Origin: Thiohalocapsa halophila
GTDB taxonomy: Bacteria; Pseudomonadota; Gammaproteobacteria; Chromatiales; Chromatiaceae
Length of the DNA: 64,000 nucleotides
Direction: 5' to 3'
Assembly: GCF_016583825.1 (NCBI RefSeq)
Contig: NZ_NRRV01000002.1
Coordinates: 62,001 to 126,000 of the forward strand
Part shown: in pieces, positions 53,963 through 61,956 of the stretch
How the letters are laid out: every line of letters begins with the position of its first letter
How positions within the stretch are numbered: position 1 is the first letter of the stretch
Program-made: the position numbers and the translations under genes
The notes under the pieces: generated by a model
The model's database searches: none
Seen by the model: the letters and a program-made list of their open reading frames with translations, nothing else
Told to the model about the DNA's origin: nothing

Positions 53963-55849
53963 TCAGCGCCGCTGGGGATAGAGCGGTGCCAGGGCCTCGT
54001 CGCCGGCCTCGCCCGCCGCCCCCCCAGCGCGGCTGGTGAACCGGGGCAGCACCTGCTCGGCGAAGCCGCTGCCATCCCAAGCCCCCGCCTGCGGGCCGTA
54101 CAGGCTCGCCTCCAGCCCGCGCACCGCGGCACCCGCCTGCTCGCCGGCGGCCGTGCCGTCCGCCGCGAGCCGAGCGGCGATGCCGCCCAGGCTCGTCGGC
54201 GCGCTTGCACCCCAGTGCCGGCGCGCCAGCCCCAGCAGCGCCTGTGCGGCCGCCCGGGCGTCGCCGTTGGCCGCCGCCGCACGCAGCGCCGACACCTGCG
54301 CCGAGCCGCCGCCCGGACGCACCGCAGACGCCCGCCGCCCGTTGCCGGTAAGGCCGGGCGCAGCCGCGCCGGATGCGGGCCGCAGGGCGCCGGGCAGGCG
54401 CGGCCGCGGTAAGCGATGCCGCAGCCGCCAGAGCAGGGCCAAGCCGCCCAGGAGTGCTGCCACCAGCAGCAGCCAGCCCACCGGCCGGCGCGTCTCGGCA
54501 AGCCGGTTGGGCAGGGGCGCATCCGCCGGCGCAGCGCCGTCTCCAGCACCGGCGTCCGCCGGGCCCGCGGCTGCCGATGCCGTGCTCCCTGCGGCGGGCG
54601 CATCGCGACCAGCGGATGCAGCGCCGCCGGCGGCGCCCGCCACCGGCAAGCGCCGCGCCGGCACCACTGCCGTGCGCTCGCGGCCCGCCTGCACGTCCCA
54701 CCAGCGCACGCGAATCTCCGGAAAGGTGACGCTGCCGCCCGCCGTCGGCATGACGGTGACCTGCTGGCGGCTGACGCCGAAGAGCTTTTCACCATCGGTG
54801 CGGGTCTCCGCTTCGACATCGTCCGCGTAGACCCGCACCGAGTCCGGCGCCGGCACGGCGATCTCGGGAATCTGCGAGCCGGCCAGCCCGGTGGCGGTGA
54901 TGGTGAGAGTGCGTGTGGCGGGCTCACCGCGGGCCAGCGCCGGCGGGTCGCGCTCCCAGGAGTCGTCGATGGCAAGCTCGCGCGCCGGCAGCCACCAGCG
55001 TCCGTCGAAGTCGTCGGGCTGCGGCTCGACCTCCAGGGTCACCGCCCGCGAGCGCGCGCGCACCGGCTCGCCGCGCTCGAACCCCGAGCTGAAGCGCTCG
55101 AACAGCGGGTCGCGGAACAAATGCGCCAGCCGGTCATCGCCGAAGGGGCCGCCGTCGGCGCTGCGCAGATCACCGGAGAAGCTCACCGGCGGGATGCGCA
55201 GCTCGCCGCTGCGCTCCGGGCTCAGGCTGAAGCGCCGCTCGATGACCTGGTAGCGCCGGCCGTTGCGCCTGGTGCTGTATTGCACGTCCTCGCCCAGGCG
55301 CTCCAGCACCGCGCCGTCCGGACGCGGCGAGCTGAGCTCACCGCCGCGCAGCGGCAGGGCGCTGTAGAGGCGCACCGTCAGCGGTACCTGCTGTTGCACG
55401 AAAACGGGCCCGCCGTCGCCGCCGACGTCCACCTCCAGGAAGAGATCGTCGCCGGGCACCCCCGCCGGCTCCCGGGGCGTCTCGGTGACGGTCAGGCGCA
55501 GGGCCGGCGTGCGCTCGTCGCCCACCGGCATGGGCGGCACCTCGATGGAGCCCTGGCGCTTGGGCGCCAACTGCACCTTCCAGGTGCGCATGGCGCTTTG
55601 GCGGCCGTTGACGATCTGGATCCGGCTGCCGGTGCTGGTGCCCAGCACCTCGAAGTCGGCGTCCAGCGCGCTCAGGTCCGGCTGGCCGCCGCGCAGCCCG
55701 TCGGTCTCGATGATCAGGTTGACGGTGTCGCCTTCGTGCACCGTGCTGCGATCGAAGCGCGCGCTAACCTCGGCCCACAGGCCGCCGGACCACAACAGCA
55801 GCGCCGCCGCGACAGCCGCGAGCCATGGCTGCTTGACGGTTGCGCTCAT
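53963..55849 (-). CDS. BatD (oxygen tolerance) protein from an internal start
   Basis: 628 aa if started at the internal ATG 55849, which has GGAG nine bases upstream and begins a clear signal peptide (QPWLAAVAAALLLWSGGLWA). The mature part is the BatD beta-rich 'oxygen tolerance' domain ('ARFDRSTVHEGDTVNLIIET', 'QVPLTVRLYSALPL', 'YQVIERRFSLSPERSGEL', 'GSVTFPEIRVRWWD'). A long Ala/Pro/Gly linker, a membrane helix (VGWLLLVAALLGGLALLW) and an Ala-rich cytoplasmic tail follow. This is probably the true translation unit for BatD, nested in the fused frame above. Confidence 0.7.
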   Translation of the reverse strand: MSATVKQPWLAAVAAALLLWSGGLWAEVSARFDRSTVHEGDTVNLIIETDGLRGGQPDLSALDADFEVLGTSTGSRIQIVNGRQSAMRTWKVQLAPKRQGSIEVPPMPVGDERTPALRLTVTETPREPAGVPGDDLFLEVDVGGDGGPVFVQQQVPLTVRLYSALPLRGGELSSPRPDGAVLERLGEDVQYSTRRNGRRYQVIERRFSLSPERSGELRIPPVSFSGDLRSADGGPFGDDRLAHLFRDPLFERFSSGFERGEPVRARSRAVTLEVEPQPDDFDGRWWLPARELAIDDSWERDPPALARGEPATRTLTITATGLAGSQIPEIAVPAPDSVRVYADDVEAETRTDGEKLFGVSRQQVTVMPTAGGSVTFPEIRVRWWDVQAGRERTAVVPARRLPVAGAAGGAASAGRDAPAAGSTASAAAGPADAGAGDGAAPADAPLPNRLAETRRPVGWLLLVAALLGGLALLWRLRHRLPRPRLPGALRPASGAAAPGLTGNGRRASAVRPGGGSAQVSALRAAAANGDARAAAQALLGLARRHWGASAPTSLGGIAARLAADGTAAGEQAGAAVRGLEASLYGPQAGAWDGSGFAEQVLPRFTSRAGGAAGEAGDEALAPLYPQRR

Positions 55850-57706
55850 GCTCGGATTCTCCGTGCTCGGCTCACCAGGGATCCTCCGCCATCTGGCCGC
55901 GGACCAATGGCTGCGGCGCATCCCGGACGACCCGGCCCTGGACTCGGACTCCGCGCCCTCAGCGGCGTCACGGTCGGCGCCGCCGCCGGCGCTGCGCTCC
56001 TGGTCCGCGCCGGATCCATCACCGCCGGCGCCTTGGGTGTCATCGCGCTGGGCATCATTGCGAGCATCGCTCTGGGCATCGCGCTGGGAGTCGCCGGCGC
56101 CGCCACTGCCGGCGGCGCCTTGCTGCTGATCCCCGGCGCTGCCGCCCCCGCCCTCGCCGGCCTGGGCATCGGCATCATCGCCGCCGGACTGCTCGCCGGA
56201 CTGCTCGCCGGCGTCGCCCTGCCGGCCCTGGTCTTGCTGCTGACCTTGGCTCTGGTCGGAGCGCTGTTGCTGGGATTGCTGCTCGCGGCGCTCCAGGGCC
56301 TCCTGCACCCGCTCGCGGTTGTAGGCAGCATCCGCCATGTCCGGCGCGCGCGCCAGCGCCTGGTCGTAGGCCTCCAGCGCCGCCTCCAGGCGCCCCGCGC
56401 GGGCCAGGGCATTGCCACGGTTGTAGTGAGCCTGGGCGTCGTCCGCGGCGCCGAAGGCCTCCGCGGCGGCATCGAAATCGCCGAGCCGGTAGCGGGCCGC
56501 ACCGCTGCGCGCCGGGTCCTGCGCCAGGCGGGCCGCGCGCGCGTAGTCACCGCCGGCGAGGGCGCCGGCGGCCTGCTGATCGGGCCGCTGCCAGAGGTCC
56601 CGCCAGCGCTCGCCGAGGCCCGGTTCCGGTGCGGCAGAGGCGCTGGCAGCGGGATCGGCAGGCCCGCCGCCGCTCGTCTGGGCGAGCACGGGCGCCGGCG
56701 TCACAAGCCCTAGGTTCAGCGCCAGCACCGCCGGCAGCAGCAGCCAGCCGCGCCGGAAGCCGAGCGCCGCCAGCGGCACCACGGCCAGGGTGACCCAGGG
56801 ACCGAGCTCTTTCCAGACATCCGCCTGCATGGGGTCTTCGTCCTCGCGCACGCGTCCGCTCTCGTCGCGGGCCAGCGCCTCGCGCAGGTCCGCGTCGTCC
56901 ACGCTGATGCGGGCATAGTCGCCGCCGCCATGGCGCGCCAGGGAGCGCAGCTTGCCCTCCTCCAGCTGGGCGATGACCGCCCCGCGGGAGGTGCGCACCC
57001 CGGGTACGGCCGCGCCCTCGGGTGTGCCGACGCCGATCACGGCCAGCCGGTGGCCGGCGCGTCGCAGGTCCGCGGCCGCCGAGCGGGCGCGGGCGCCGCC
57101 CGGGTCATCGGTGAGCACCACGACCTCGCCGTCGCGCACACCCGCCTGCCGCAGCAGCTTGAGGCCTTCCTGAATGCCCAGGCCGGGCCGGCTGCCCGCC
57201 GCGGGCATGATCTCCGGCGACAGCGCCGGCAGCATGTTGCGGATGGTTTCGCCGTCGTCGGTGAGCGGCGCGACGGTGAAGGCATCGCCAGCGAAGACCA
57301 CCAGGCCCACCTGCCCGTTGCGGCTGCGGCGCAGGATGTCCTCGACCTTGAAGCGGGCGCGCTCCAGGCGGTTCGGCGCCAGATCGTCGGCGAGCATGGA
57401 CTGGGACAGATCCAGCACCACCACCCGCGCCGCCGCATCGCGGAACGCCGGCACCTCAATGCGCTCGAAGGTCGGGTTGGCCAGTGCGATAACCGCCACC
57501 AGCCAGCCGAGCGCCAGCACCGCCAGGGGCCAGCGCTGGGGCCTGCCGTCGGCACCCACGGTGAGCGCCGCCAGCAGGTGCGGCTCGATGACGCGCCGCC
57601 AGGGGCCGCTGCCACCCCCATTGCGGGCAAGGCCGACCAACAGCAGCGCCAGCGGCACCAGCGCCACAAGCCAGCCGGGATTCAGGAGCCGAAATTCATC
57701 GGGCAT
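53963..57706 (-). CDS. BatB-TPR (BatC) protein read in frame into BatD
   Basis: One open frame of 1247 codons covers what are normally two genes. Residues 1-330 are BatB: two membrane helices and a VWA domain with MIDAS D99-x-S101-x-S103 (VVVLDLSQSM), another helix near 330. Residues about 400-490 hold TPR-like helices (BatC; 'AHYNRGNALARAGRLEAALE'), then a Gln/Gly/Asp-rich stretch to ~600. From residue 620 a new signal peptide begins BatD. GGGAGG precedes the ATG at 57706. The normal batB/C stop (TGA at 55872-55874) is out of frame, apparently because of a local rearrangement at 55895-55937. Read-through fusion or separate initiation are both possible. Confidence 0.75.
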   Translation of the reverse strand: MPDEFRLLNPGWLVALVPLALLLVGLARNGGGSGPWRRVIEPHLLAALTVGADGRPQRWPLAVLALGWLVAVIALANPTFERIEVPAFRDAAARVVVLDLSQSMLADDLAPNRLERARFKVEDILRRSRNGQVGLVVFAGDAFTVAPLTDDGETIRNMLPALSPEIMPAAGSRPGLGIQEGLKLLRQAGVRDGEVVVLTDDPGGARARSAAADLRRAGHRLAVIGVGTPEGAAVPGVRTSRGAVIAQLEEGKLRSLARHGGGDYARISVDDADLREALARDESGRVREDEDPMQADVWKELGPWVTLAVVPLAALGFRRGWLLLPAVLALNLGLVTPAPVLAQTSGGGPADPAASASAAPEPGLGERWRDLWQRPDQQAAGALAGGDYARAARLAQDPARSGAARYRLGDFDAAAEAFGAADDAQAHYNRGNALARAGRLEAALEAYDQALARAPDMADAAYNRERVQEALERREQQSQQQRSDQSQGQQQDQGRQGDAGEQSGEQSGGDDADAQAGEGGGGSAGDQQQGAAGSGGAGDSQRDAQSDARNDAQRDDTQGAGGDGSGADQERSAGGGADRDAAEGAESESRAGSSGMRRSHWSAARWRRIPGEPSTENPSMSATVKQPWLAAVAAALLLWSGGLWAEVSARFDRSTVHEGDTVNLIIETDGLRGGQPDLSALDADFEVLGTSTGSRIQIVNGRQSAMRTWKVQLAPKRQGSIEVPPMPVGDERTPALRLTVTETPREPAGVPGDDLFLEVDVGGDGGPVFVQQQVPLTVRLYSALPLRGGELSSPRPDGAVLERLGEDVQYSTRRNGRRYQVIERRFSLSPERSGELRIPPVSFSGDLRSADGGPFGDDRLAHLFRDPLFERFSSGFERGEPVRARSRAVTLEVEPQPDDFDGRWWLPARELAIDDSWERDPPALARGEPATRTLTITATGLAGSQIPEIAVPAPDSVRVYADDVEAETRTDGEKLFGVSRQQVTVMPTAGGSVTFPEIRVRWWDVQAGRERTAVVPARRLPVAGAAGGAASAGRDAPAAGSTASAAAGPADAGAGDGAAPADAPLPNRLAETRRPVGWLLLVAALLGGLALLWRLRHRLPRPRLPGALRPASGAAAPGLTGNGRRASAVRPGGGSAQVSALRAAAANGDARAAAQALLGLARRHWGASAPTSLGGIAARLAADGTAAGEQAGAAVRGLEASLYGPQAGAWDGSGFAEQVLPRFTSRAGGAAGEAGDEALAPLYPQRR
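55895..55937. other. 43-bp apparent micro-inversion at the batB/C 3' end
   Basis: The segment begins and ends with GGCC. Read on the plus strand, antisense to the gene, it encodes ADQWLRRIPDDP, the motif I expect at the C-terminus of BatB/C proteins on the coding strand. Inverting it back restores that motif in the batB/C frame just before the gene's expected end. The normal terminal codons 'MAEDPW-stop' survive in another frame next to it. Confidence 0.55.
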
Positions 57707-57772
57707 GGGCGCCTCCCGGAGTGGGTCCCGGCGCCGGACCGGGCTGAAAGCCATGTGCGGCCAGCCGCTCCA

Positions 57773-58747
57773 TCAGACCCACCTCTCAGTGAGCCCGGCG
57801 CGACCCGCCGCCGCCACGGCACTCAGCACCAGCGCCGCCGCCAGCGGCCAGGCATAGAGCTCGTCCACCGGTCGGAAGGTGGCCTGGTCCGACGCCACCG
57901 GCTCCAGCTCGTCGAGCATGGCGTAGATGGCTTGCAGCTCGTCGACATCGCGGGCGCGGAAGTAGCGCCCGCCGGTGGTCTCGGCGATGGCCTTGAGGGT
58001 GCCCTCGTCCAGCGGGTTGCGGCCCAGTGTCAGGCCGTAGGCGCTGCGCGGATCGCCGCCGACGCCGATGGTGTGGATGCGCACATCGGCCTCGGCCGCC
58101 AGCTCGGCGGCCTTGAGCGGGCGGATGGTGCCGGCGGTGTTGGCGCCGTCGGTGAGCAGGATCAGCACCCGCTCGTCGGTGTCGGCGTCGCGCAGGCGCT
58201 TCACGGCCAGACCGATGGCGTCGCCGATGGCCGTCTCCCGCCCGGCGAGCCCGACGGCGGCCTCGAACAACAGGGTGCGGGCGGTGTCGCGGTCGAAGGT
58301 GAGCGGCGTTTGCACATAGGCCTGCTGGCCGAACAGGATGAGCCCCACGCGGTCCCCTTCGCGACGCTCCATGAAGTCGCCGGCGACGGCCTTCACCGCC
58401 GTCAGCCGATCCACAATGCGCCCGCCGATGACCATGTCCTCTTCGCGCATGGAGCCGGAGATATCCACGGCCAGCATCAGGTCGCGCCCGGCGAGCGGCA
58501 GGGCCACCGGCTCGCCGATCCACTGGGGGCGCGCCGCCGCCAGCACCAACAGGGCCCAGGCCAGGAGCCCCAGCAGCGCGGGCCAGCGCGCCAGCGCCAG
58601 CCCCGGGCGCTCGCCCTCCACCAGGGCCGCGTAGAAGGGCACCCGCAGCGCACCACCGCCGGCCGCCGCCCGCGGCAGCAGGCGGCGCACCAGCCACGGC
58701 AGCGGCAGCAGGGCCAGGGCCCAGGTGTGTGCGAGCTCGAGATCCAT
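57773..58747 (-). CDS. BatA, VWA-domain membrane protein
   Basis: 324 aa. Two N-terminal hydrophobic helices (ALALLPLPWLV; ALLGLLAWALLVLAAARP) precede a VWA domain with MIDAS DISGS at residues 95-99, 'TAIGDAIGLAVKRL' and 'LLTDGANTAG' as metal-site loops, and a C-terminal helix (AAALVLSAVAAAGRA). Bat proteins are inner-membrane VWA factors tied to aerotolerance or envelope integrity, working with the MoxR ATPase. Upstream DUF4381 ends 4 bp before its start; batB begins 66 bp after its end. Confidence 0.85.
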   Translation of the reverse strand: MDLELAHTWALALLPLPWLVRRLLPRAAAGGGALRVPFYAALVEGERPGLALARWPALLGLLAWALLVLAAARPQWIGEPVALPLAGRDLMLAVDISGSMREEDMVIGGRIVDRLTAVKAVAGDFMERREGDRVGLILFGQQAYVQTPLTFDRDTARTLLFEAAVGLAGRETAIGDAIGLAVKRLRDADTDERVLILLTDGANTAGTIRPLKAAELAAEADVRIHTIGVGGDPRSAYGLTLGRNPLDEGTLKAIAETTGGRYFRARDVDELQAIYAMLDELEPVASDQATFRPVDELYAWPLAAALVLSAVAAAGRAGLTERWV

Positions 58748-58751
58748 ATCA

Positions 58752-59282
58752 CTAAAGATTCTGGCGCAGCCAGCGCCGCGCAAGCGTGATGAGCGCGCTC
58801 GCATCACAGTCTTGCCGCGGCGCATAGGCGCCGTCGGCGAGCACCCGCCCGGCGCCGGCGCTGAAGCCGCCGGCGCCGCCGGTGCGGTCCAGGAAGGCGA
58901 GCCAGTCGTCGCCGGTGAGCGCGGCCACCTCGCTCCGCGGGTAGCGGCTCAGCGCGGCCCGCTTCAGCAGCGCCGAGACGCTGCCGACCAGCGCCGGGCC
59001 GCAGTCGGCGCCGCGCAGGCGCTCGAGCTCGCCGATGATCCGCTCGCGCCGGCGCCGGCGCAGCAAAGCCTGCCGCAGGCGCCAGAGCGCGGGCAGGAGC
59101 GCCGCCAACAGCAGCACGCCCAATAGCCACCAGCCCGGCGCCGGCGGCCAGGCCGGCGGTGCACCCGGCTCGCGGATGTCGCGCAGATGGAGCTGCTCCG
59201 GCGTACCAAGGGCGGGGTGCGCCGGCGGCAGGGCCCCCGCCGCCGGCTGGCCGCCGCTTTGGTTGTCCGCGGGCGTGGTCAT
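58752..59282 (-). CDS. DUF4381 family membrane protein
   Basis: 176 aa. N-terminal Pro-rich segment with 'LHLRDIREPGAPPAWPPAPG', one membrane helix (WWLLGVLLLAALLPALW), a basic stretch, then a soluble helical domain ending 'ALITLARRWLRQNL'. This matches DUF4381, the standard gene between DUF58 and batA in these operons. Start ATG overlaps the DUF58 stop (ATGA). Confidence 0.85.
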   Translation of the reverse strand: MTTPADNQSGGQPAAGALPPAHPALGTPEQLHLRDIREPGAPPAWPPAPGWWLLGVLLLAALLPALWRLRQALLRRRRRERIIGELERLRGADCGPALVGSVSALLKRAALSRYPRSEVAALTGDDWLAFLDRTGGAGGFSAGAGRVLADGAYAPRQDCDASALITLARRWLRQNL

Positions 59283-60268
59283 GCCGCCGACCCTCCCGCC
59301 GCCAGCGGGCCCCGCGGCGTACCGGCGCCGGGGCGCGCCCGCAGCAGCTCGGTGAGCACGGTCACCGGGTCCGCATCCGTCCGGCATGGCACCAGCGGCA
59401 CGCCGTTGCTCTCCATGAGCCGAGTCACCGCCGCATGGTGGGCCTCGAAGTGGCTGCGCCAGCGCTTGCGCTCGCGGACATCTGCGGCGTCGAAGACGCC
59501 GCGCCTGCGCCCGTCGCTGATGCCGTAGCGCCCGGGCGGCGGCGGTGCCAGCTCCAGGGCGTCCAGCAGCTGAACGGCGAGCAGGTCGTTGTGGCGGGCG
59601 AGCTGGCCCAGGTGGCGGTTGGTGTCGGCGTCCATGCGGTAGAAGTCGGAGAGCAGGAACACCAGGCTGCCGGGCCGGGCGACGCGGCGCAGGCGCACCA
59701 GCGCGTCGCCCAGGCCGCCCGGCTCGGCGGGCGTCGCCTCCCCCACCGCGTGGAGGCGCCGCCGGGGGTCGCCCGCGTCCACCAGCGCCCGGATCAGGCG
59801 CATCTGCCCGCGGCGCCCGCCGCGGGGCGGCAGCTCGGTGTGGCCGCCGTTGAACAGCAGCGCGCCGACGCGGTCGCCGCGGCTGACGGCGGACCAGCCG
59901 ATGAGCGCCGCCAGACGCGCCGCCTGCACCGACTTGAGCACGCCGCGGCTCGCGAAGAACATGCTCGGGCCGAAGTCCACCAACAGCACCACCGGGCGCT
60001 CGCGCTCCTCGTCGAAGATCTTCACATGCGGGTCGCCGGCGCGGGCGGTGATCCGCCAGTCCATGTTGCGGATGTCGTCCCCCGGCTGGTAGTGCCGCGA
60101 CTCGCGATAGTCCATGCCGCGGCCGCGAAAGCGCGAGCGGTGCGCACCCGCCAGCGCCGCACGCGACGTGGCCGCGCGCTTGAGCTTCAGGCGCTCGGCC
60201 CGCGCGCGCAGCCCGATCAGATCCTCGGCATCGACGCGAATGGCCGGGTTGTCGATGGGCACAGACAT
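59279..60268 (-). CDS. DUF58 domain protein (MoxR-associated VWA-like)
   Basis: 329 aa. The DUF58 core is clear: 'GRGMDYRESRHYQPGDDIRNMDWRITARAG', 'HVKIFDEERERPVVLLVDFG' and 'SLVFLLSDFYRMDADT'. The middle is a degenerate VWA fold. Such proteins partner MoxR ATPases, probably as chaperone adaptors for metal or redox complexes. It follows moxR by about 150 bp and is coupled to DUF4381 by ATGA. Confidence 0.9.
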   Translation of the reverse strand: MSVPIDNPAIRVDAEDLIGLRARAERLKLKRAATSRAALAGAHRSRFRGRGMDYRESRHYQPGDDIRNMDWRITARAGDPHVKIFDEERERPVVLLVDFGPSMFFASRGVLKSVQAARLAALIGWSAVSRGDRVGALLFNGGHTELPPRGGRRGQMRLIRALVDAGDPRRRLHAVGEATPAEPGGLGDALVRLRRVARPGSLVFLLSDFYRMDADTNRHLGQLARHNDLLAVQLLDALELAPPPPGRYGISDGRRRGVFDAADVRERKRWRSHFEAHHAAVTRLMESNGVPLVPCRTDADPVTVLTELLRARPGAGTPRGPLAAGGSAA

Positions 60269-60378
60269 GGCTTAGCCGACGATCAATCCCGCGCCGGGCA
60301 TGGATGCAGGGCGCCGCCATGCGCCAGGCCCCGCATACCGGATACCCGCAGGCGCCCCGCCCCGACGCAGCGCTCTGA

Positions 60379-60420
60379 CTTCAAACTTCACCCTTCAAAC
60401 TTCCAACTTCCAACTTCAAA
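60379..60420 (-). repeat. Heptanucleotide array D at the moxR stop codon
   Basis: CTTC recurs exactly every 7 bp at 60379, 60386, 60393, 60400, 60407 and 60414 (six units such as CTTCAAA, CTTCACC, CTTCCAA). The moxR stop codon (60416-60418) is part of the last unit. Read in the moxR sense the array shares a near-identical 18-bp stretch with array B behind the S1 gene 40 kb away. Confidence 0.8.
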
Positions 60421-61462
60421 CCGCCGGCACCTGCCGGATCAGCTCGGCGACGAAGGCGTCGGTGTCCACGCCCTCGGCCTCGGCGGCATAGCTGAGCAGC
60501 ACGCGGTGGCGCAGCACGTCGTAGGCGACGGCGTGCACGTCCTCCGGCGTCACGTACTCCGCGCCGCGCAGCCAGGCATGGGCCCTTGCGCAGCGGTCCA
60601 GCGCGATGGTGGCCCGCGGGCTGGCGCCATAGTCCACCAGCCGCGCCAGGTCGGCGTCATAGGGGGCCGGATCACGGCTGGCGAGGACCAACTGGATCAG
60701 ATATTCCTCCAGCTGCGCCGCCATGTGCAGATCCATGACCGCATCCCGGGCGGCATGGATCTGGGCGTGGCCGATCTGCGACGCCTCGTCGGTGTCCGGG
60801 CGGTGCAGGCGCCCGCGCGCCTCGGCCCGGGCGATATCCAGAATGCTGCGCTCCGAGGCCGGGTCGGGATAGTCCACCCGTACGTGCATCAGGAAACGAT
60901 CCAGCTGCGCCTCGGGCAGTGGATAGGTCCCTTCCTGCTCGATGGGGTTCTGTGTGGCCATGACCAGAAAGGGCCAGGGCAGCTGGTAGGTGCGCCCGCC
61001 GACGGTGATCTGGCGCTCGCCCATGGCCTCCAGCAGCGCGGACTGCACCTTGGCCGGGGCGCGGTTGACCTCGTCGGCGAGCACCAGGTTGTGGAACAGC
61101 GGCCCCGGCTGGAAATGGAAGCTGCCGGTCTCGGCGCGGTAGACATCGGTGCCGGTGAGGTCGCCGGGCAGCAGGTCCGGCGTGAACTGCACGCGCTGGA
61201 AGTCGCCCTCGATGCGCGCGGCGAGCTCCTTCACCGCCGTGGTCTTGGCCAGCCCGGGGGCGCCTTCCACCAGCAGATGGCCGTCGGCCAAGAGCGCAAT
61301 GAGCAGCCGCTCGATGAGGGCGTCCTGGCCGACGATGCGCCCGCGCAAATCCGCCCGAAGCCGTGCGAAGGCGGCCTGATCCGGGCTTGACGCAGGATTG
61401 GCCGCCGGGCTCTCCTGCACCCTGGAAGCGCGCGCGGTCGTCTCTGGGCTTGGTTGGGACAT
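60416..61462 (-). CDS. MoxR-family AAA+ ATPase
   Basis: 348 aa. Walker A EGAPGLAKTT at residues 66-75, Walker B LVLADEVNRAP with D130/E131, 'TQNPIEQEGTYPLPEAQLDRF' (sensor 1) and 'YGASPRATIALDR' near the C-terminus are the MoxR signatures. MoxR ATPases act as chaperones with VWA partners, here the DUF58 and Bat proteins encoded downstream. First gene of the moxR-DUF58-DUF4381-batA-batB/C-batD operon. Confidence 0.95.
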   Translation of the reverse strand: MSQPSPETTARASRVQESPAANPASSPDQAAFARLRADLRGRIVGQDALIERLLIALLADGHLLVEGAPGLAKTTAVKELAARIEGDFQRVQFTPDLLPGDLTGTDVYRAETGSFHFQPGPLFHNLVLADEVNRAPAKVQSALLEAMGERQITVGGRTYQLPWPFLVMATQNPIEQEGTYPLPEAQLDRFLMHVRVDYPDPASERSILDIARAEARGRLHRPDTDEASQIGHAQIHAARDAVMDLHMAAQLEEYLIQLVLASRDPAPYDADLARLVDYGASPRATIALDRCARAHAWLRGAEYVTPEDVHAVAYDVLRHRVLLSYAAEAEGVDTDAFVAELIRQVPAV

Positions 61463-61956
61463 GCAAGCGTTCCTCCACGGTGGTTGGCTCTGCGCACGCG
61501 CCGCAACGCAGCGCCGATGCTCTACAGGGTGCCATGGACGCCGTTAACCCTGGGCTGCCGCAGCGTTACGAGGCTGTAATCCGAGCACCAAGGCGGCTAC
61601 CATCGGGGGATGTGCCCGAGCCTGCCCCCCAGCCTGCGCCTCAAGTCGGCCGCGTCAAGCCGACCCGGCAAAGCCCGCGCAGTCACAGGTGTCGACAGTG
61701 GCATCCGCCGCTCCGCCGCGGCGGTGCGAAGTCGCTGGGTCGGCCTCGCTCGTAGGCTCTGTTATGGGGTTGCAAGCGCCATCTACTACCTTTGTTCTGC
61801 GGCGGTACGCGAGACCGGTAGCAGCCGTCTCAATCCTGAACAACTTGGGCACCAGCTGATGTCTCCCTCAAGCACCTGCCTCATCGCGCGGCGGTTCAGC
61901 GCAAGCCGAACGCCCAGCGCCCACACCGCATCGCGGCTGCGCAGGCGGGCTGCGCG
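61463..61956. other. Divergent region moxR/bphO, no gene seen
   Basis: About 490 bp with promoters expected on both sides. The patch near 61750-61870 is less GC-rich and contains short frames on the minus strand ('MPKLFRIETAATGLAYRR') that could be the scar of a mobile element, but I recognise no family. Nothing else is supported. Confidence 0.35.

Noticed and set aside
54416-56713. Plus-strand frame antisense to batD/batB (765 codons)
   Set aside because: Composition-driven shadow; only the short ADQWLRRIPDDP patch is meaningful and lies in a different plus-strand frame, reported as a micro-inversion.
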